The notes beneath the pieces were generated by a model. The model had not been told where the DNA came from and searched no databases. It saw only the letters and a program-made list of their open reading frames with translations. A stretch of DNA of 64,000 nt from Acytostelium subglobosum LB1 (Eukaryota; Evosea; Eumycetozoa; Acytosteliales; Acytosteliaceae). The stretch spans positions 124,001 through 188,000 of the forward strand of contig NW_012236521.1 in assembly GCF_000787575.1 (NCBI RefSeq). The letters are read 5' to 3'. Of the stretch, positions 59,697 through 64,000 are shown in pieces; position 1 is the first letter of the stretch; the number at the start of each line of letters is the position of its first letter. The position numbers and the translations under genes were made by a program.

Positions 59697-61414
59697 TCCT
59701 ATTCAATCACTTATACTTATACTTATACATACTTATACATATATACATATACATTCAATATTGTACAACCATACCCTTGCGCCCCTTTCCTTTCCTTTCC
59801 ATACCTTACCTCTCTATTCTTCCTTCTCCTTTTCTTTTTTTCCACCATTCTTCACTTCTACATCCAAGTCTGGTTGTCAGTGCCCTTCCCCTATCCTCCC
59901 TCTCCCCCTTCCCACTCTCCACTGTTGACGCCATTGTCAGACTGACGACCGTCCGCCTTCCAACCGTAACTCCACAAACAAAACAACAATCCCTTATCAT
60001 AATTAACATTAAATTATTATTTTATCATTATTATTATTATAATTATGTCTACAAACTTACCATATTTGGAAATCATCAATCTAGATTTGATTGATCGATC
60101 AATCTCCCCACATCCACCTCAATTCAATATTATTTATTAATATAATTAACAATCAAACTCTTTGGAATCAAATAAAGACGGTTGGTTTGGATTGACACAT
60201 GATTGAGTTGTCCATGTACATTCATACTTCCCATGACGTCCAATCAATCAATCAATAATTATTATCTCCTTATTTGATGATGTACACTCCAATGCCAACC
60301 ACATCTTGTGTTTTGACCCACCCTCAATTTACACAATCAATAAATCAATCTATCAATCTTTCACCTTGTACAAACATATATAAATTAATAAATCAATATT
60401 TTTGGACCTCTTGCCTCAAAGTAACACATTTTGATTGGGGTTGGTGAAGTGATCAAAATCTTGTGTTCAGCCCCACCCCACCGATGATCACGAGGCCCAC
60501 CCCAACACAAAACTACCAAATTAATTAAAAGTCACGACCCAACAATGTTCACACGACCATTCACTGTGATTCTATTCTCGTTTTCAGTCATGACATCTTT
60601 CACGATGATCTCTACATCGCCATCATCATGCATACATCCACACATCACATCAATCAATCATGTGAACAGACACTCATTCTTTCCTGCATTCAAGCCAAAC
60701 CAAGCCTAGACGACTGACGAATGTTGCTTTGTGGTCTAGATTTAGATTCTCGACCCGATCGAATGGGCGCTTTGCGGCAACCAACAGTGCCCAACTCTGT
60801 GCTGGGTACCTATCAGCTTGATGATGTGATAGGCTGCAGTTGTAATATGACACTCGTGTCTGAGCGTCCAGACTCTGCGACTTCTCACTCACCCACACAC
60901 ATCTACACATCAGATGTCTCAATCAGGTGATCCGTGCTTTCGTCAGTCAGTTCTTTAGGTCCTACCTTCATTAAGTCTGTCCTGCACTCTGTTCAAGGCT
61001 GCCTTGCCACCCCCCTCTGCTAGGTACATTTGCCTGTTAGCCCGCGATGTCTCGCGAATCGATACATCACCCAGTCGAGCTCATCCTCCACACACATATT
61101 CATTCATCCACACATTGTTGTTGGATACTGGGTTGGCTGGACCAATGTTCGCGAGGCCGTGACCGGTCTCCCAATCTGCACGTCTTGTCGTGTCGGTAAC
61201 ATCCTCGACTCTTCATTAATAGACGCAAGATCATTCATTCGTTAATATTAATATCATCATCATTCAATTCAATTCAACATATACATTATTACATATTATT
61301 ATTACAACTTATTATTTATCCATATTCAATCATTCAATCAACCATTCAACTCAAGTCCAACCCCAAGTCCTACCCAAAGCCCAACTCCTGGAACTTTGGA
61401 AATAGTCAACAAGA
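59697..61414. other. Intergenic region before the multi-TIG gene
   Basis: About 1.7 kb. The left half is AT-rich with ATT runs. The right half (60680-61240) is more balanced in composition, contains a perfect small hairpin (CGCGA-TGTC-TCGCG, 61043-61056) and a 71-codon open frame without protein-like features. No RNA gene is recognised; it should carry the promoter of the TIG gene. Confidence 0.45.
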
Positions 61415-64000
61415 ATGAATACAACACGGAACAGCACGCTTCCGATATGGCTGCTGCTGCTGCTGTGTGTTGTGCTGCACACGCATAGCGTGCAGGCACA
61501 GGCAGGCGCACCTACCATTACATCGATCACGCCTAATCAAATACCAAACAATAAGACGTCGGTCGTCACCATTGTCGGAAAGGGATTCGACCCTACCCTC
61601 AAGTTCATCATGGCCAACGTCACATACAAGATCGTCACCAATCAGCCAACCCAGCTTGTGGTGCAGATCACACCCAAAGGCAGTCCCTACGGATCAATCC
61701 CAGTGACCCTTACCACAATCAGAGGCACATCCAAGCCCTTCAACATGATCATCACAGGTATGTATCCAAGAGTATTTCCAAATTTGGAAGTCTAGTCTTG
61801 GAATGATTCCAGCCTAACCTCCACCCACACCCCATACACACACTCAATCATAGCCACCCCAATGATTGCTTCAATCACTCCCAACACTGTGTTGAACAAT
61901 CAAACTACGATGATCACGCTCAAGGGTAAGAGCTTCAATAACAACATGAAGATCATGATTGAGAACAAGTGGCCATGTCTTTTCACCAAGGTGGTGGACA
62001 CGACACAAGTCATCTGTACCGTCCCAATTACCAACGTTGTGATCAAATCCATGGTCAACATCACTGGAAAGTACATGACACCATCCAACAGTGTGCCATT
62101 GAAGTTCATCTGTATGTATCGATCCATCCACGCTCATTCATTCACGCTCACTCACTGACACTCTCATTAGCACCCAAACCTGTGATCACATCTGTGACTG
62201 TCAAGGAGGACACTGGCCTCGTTCAGTATCAATATACTATTGTTGGTACTGGATTCGTTAAGGGCGTGTCTAGAGTGATCATCGATGGAAAGACAGACCT
62301 TTGTCTCAATCCACAGGTCAAGCCAACACAGATTGTGTGTACGGCCAAGATGTCCACGGGCAACACCGGTTCGCACAACATCACCATTGACAGTGTCAAC
62401 GTGGTGTCCGACCCCTACGTGCTGAGCACCGCGATGTCCGTGCCCTGGGTGACCGGTGTGTCGCCAGGCACCATTCTCAACACGATCTACAGCAACATCA
62501 CTGTCACGGGTCAGAACTTCATGGCCAACATCACTGTGGTCTTCTTCCAGAACAACGTCTACTGTCCCGTCGTCCCTGGCACAGTGACCGGTGGAAGTCT
62601 GATCTGTACCGTGCCGCCCATGTACGTTTATGGTTCAACCTTGTTCCAAGCGTCCAATGCCGGAACCACCAGTCCTCCATGGTCAATCAACTTCATTTGT
62701 ATGTATTTTGGAATTATTCCTTCGCCTCCCAATTAGTTAATTAACAATCCCCCTGCCAATCCTCCAAACAACACCAGCCCCTCAGCCTACGATCACAAAC
62801 GTGTTCCCGCCAAACATTACAAACAATGCCAATGTTGGTACGATCACATTGTGGGGAACCAACTTTGTTCCTGGCGTTTCAACTGTGATGCTGGCATCAT
62901 GGACCTGTCGAGGAGGTAGTGTCGCTGCCAACTTATCAATGATGACATGTGGTTCATGGAACCTACTTCAAACATACGGTTCATACAACCTCGATGTGAA
63001 CAATGGTAACGCTCTGGCACAGTGGCCAAACTATCTGGTTCTTGGTATGTATTCATCCATCCATCCATCCATCCATCAATCACTCACTGACTCAATCAAT
63101 CAATCAATATAGCCCCACCCCCAACTATTATGTTCCCAACACCAACTTCTGTGTATGCTGATGTACCAACGGGTATCCAGATGTATGGTAACAATTATTA
63201 TCCTGGATATACACAGGCCACGATTGGAGGATTGCCTTGCCCCATCACCTACATTGATACGGGAAGTCTGACGTGTACGTCACCAGTGGGCCTGCCAGCA
63301 GGTGGCCATCCATTGGTCCTCAACAACTCGTACGGTCTACTGTCATCACCATCCAACATCAACTACATGACGCCACTGCCACAGCCATTCATCAACTCCA
63401 TTGCGCCAAGCACATTGTACACCAATGTCTCGGCCACGCTCACGCTGTCCGGTCTCAACTTCACCGGCGGCAGTGACCGCATCACTGTTGGCGGACTCAA
63501 CTGCCCCATCCAGTCCATCAACTCCACATACGCCCTGTGCGCGGCTCCAACCACGCTCAATGGCACACAGTCTGTAACGTTAATCAACGGCTACAAGACA
63601 TCCAACTCTGTCAATGTCACCTACCTCCTCCAACTACCAACGCCAGTCATTCAATCATTCAGTCCATCATCGTTTGGCTTCAACACCAGTGGTCAGCTGA
63701 TCACATTGGTCGGCACAGGCTTCGTGCCCAACCTGTCGGCCGTGACCCTTGCCGGCAACACCAGTCTGGCCATCACGTTCATCAACGCGACCGTCATCAT
63801 TGCCACGATGCCCAGCATTCCAGTCATCGGACAATTCACACTCTATGTGAACGATAGCATCTACGTGTCCAACACCATCCAGATCACAGTGTCGCCCGTC
63901 ATTGACAACCTCTCGCCATCATTCGTGTACATCGGCCAGTCCGTCAACCTGACCATCAGCGGCAAGATCCCCGTCACCTATGGCGTCAATGTCACTGTGG
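61415..64000 (+). CDS. Multi-TIG/IPT cell-surface protein, 3' end outside window
   Basis: Exons 61415-61757, 61854-62111, 62171-62698, 62778-63044 and 63113 to beyond 64000; all introns are phase 1. A signal peptide (LPIWLLLLLCVVLHTHSVQAQ) precedes a series of TIG/IPT immunoglobulin-like domains of about 85 residues. Each begins with text like PTITSITPNQIPNN and carries a VVTIVGKGF- or TLSGLNF-type strand, many Asn-X-Ser/Thr sites and paired Cys. At least eight TIG units are visible before the edge. Dictyostelid proteins of this make-up are large surface glycoproteins in adhesion and cell-cell communication; a C-terminal membrane anchor would lie to the right. It is related in design to the ComC-like gene at 8181-11155, but is not a close copy. 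Confidence 0.9.

Noticed and set aside
61043-61056. Perfect 5-base stem hairpin CGCGA/TCGCG as a terminator or RNA element
   Set aside because: Too short to be meaningful in eukaryotic DNA without transcript or covariation data.

Overview
This 64-kb window is nuclear DNA of a dictyostelid social amoeba. The evidence is the protein content: FNIP-repeat proteins, tandem B-box/propeller proteins, a ComC-like TIG/EGF receptor, a dictyostelid-type ankyrin protein, polyglutamine tracts, and short introns (mostly 55-100 bases) with GTAAGT/GTATGT donors, CTAAC-like branch sites and TAG/CAG acceptors. Coding regions of conserved genes are fairly GC-rich with many C/G-ending codons, while introns and spacers are AT-rich and full of TGAT/TGAA tetranucleotide runs. 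A GC-richer lineage such as Acytostelium would fit, but I cannot prove the species. I rebuilt 24 protein genes; most are spliced, and every splice junction given keeps the frame and yields a total length divisible by three. Layout, left to right: a 5'-truncated TIG/DUF4062/NACHT/TPR protein (+, 1-4696); a TatD-like domain fused to a Yvh1/DUSP12-type zinc domain (-); a sigma-class glutathione transferase (-); a ComC-like TIG/EGF surface protein (-); a CorA-type Mg2+ transporter (-); a cupredoxin-like membrane protein (+); a small secreted protein (-); a 1063-residue protein of unknown function (-); an ankyrin-type protein (+); an SLC35F-type transporter (-); mitochondrial serine hydroxymethyltransferase (-); an FNIP protein (-); importin beta-1 (+); a second FNIP protein (-); two tandem B-box/propeller genes, one frame-disrupted (-); a small heat-shock protein fused to about 15 basic repeats (+); a PMCA-type Ca2+ ATPase (-); a GPR180/TMEM145-like seven-TM protein (-); a 66-residue proline-rich protein (-); UFD1 (+); a two-TM protein with a Cys-containing ectodomain (-); an atypical bZIP factor (+); and the start of a multi-TIG surface protein (+, running off the right edge). 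The genes do not form a pathway: this is an ordinary mixed eukaryotic neighbourhood. Linked themes are surface adhesion/signalling (two TIG genes), local family expansion (FNIP, B-box) and protein quality control (UFD1, sHSP). I saw no CRISPR array, transposon, rRNA or tRNA gene. The most unusual items are the TatD-Yvh1 fusion, whose nuclease residues appear lost, and the sHSP fused to an approximately 1000-residue basic repeat domain. The TIG-DUF4062-NACHT-TPR protein, which has a STAND/NLR-like layout, also deserves attention.
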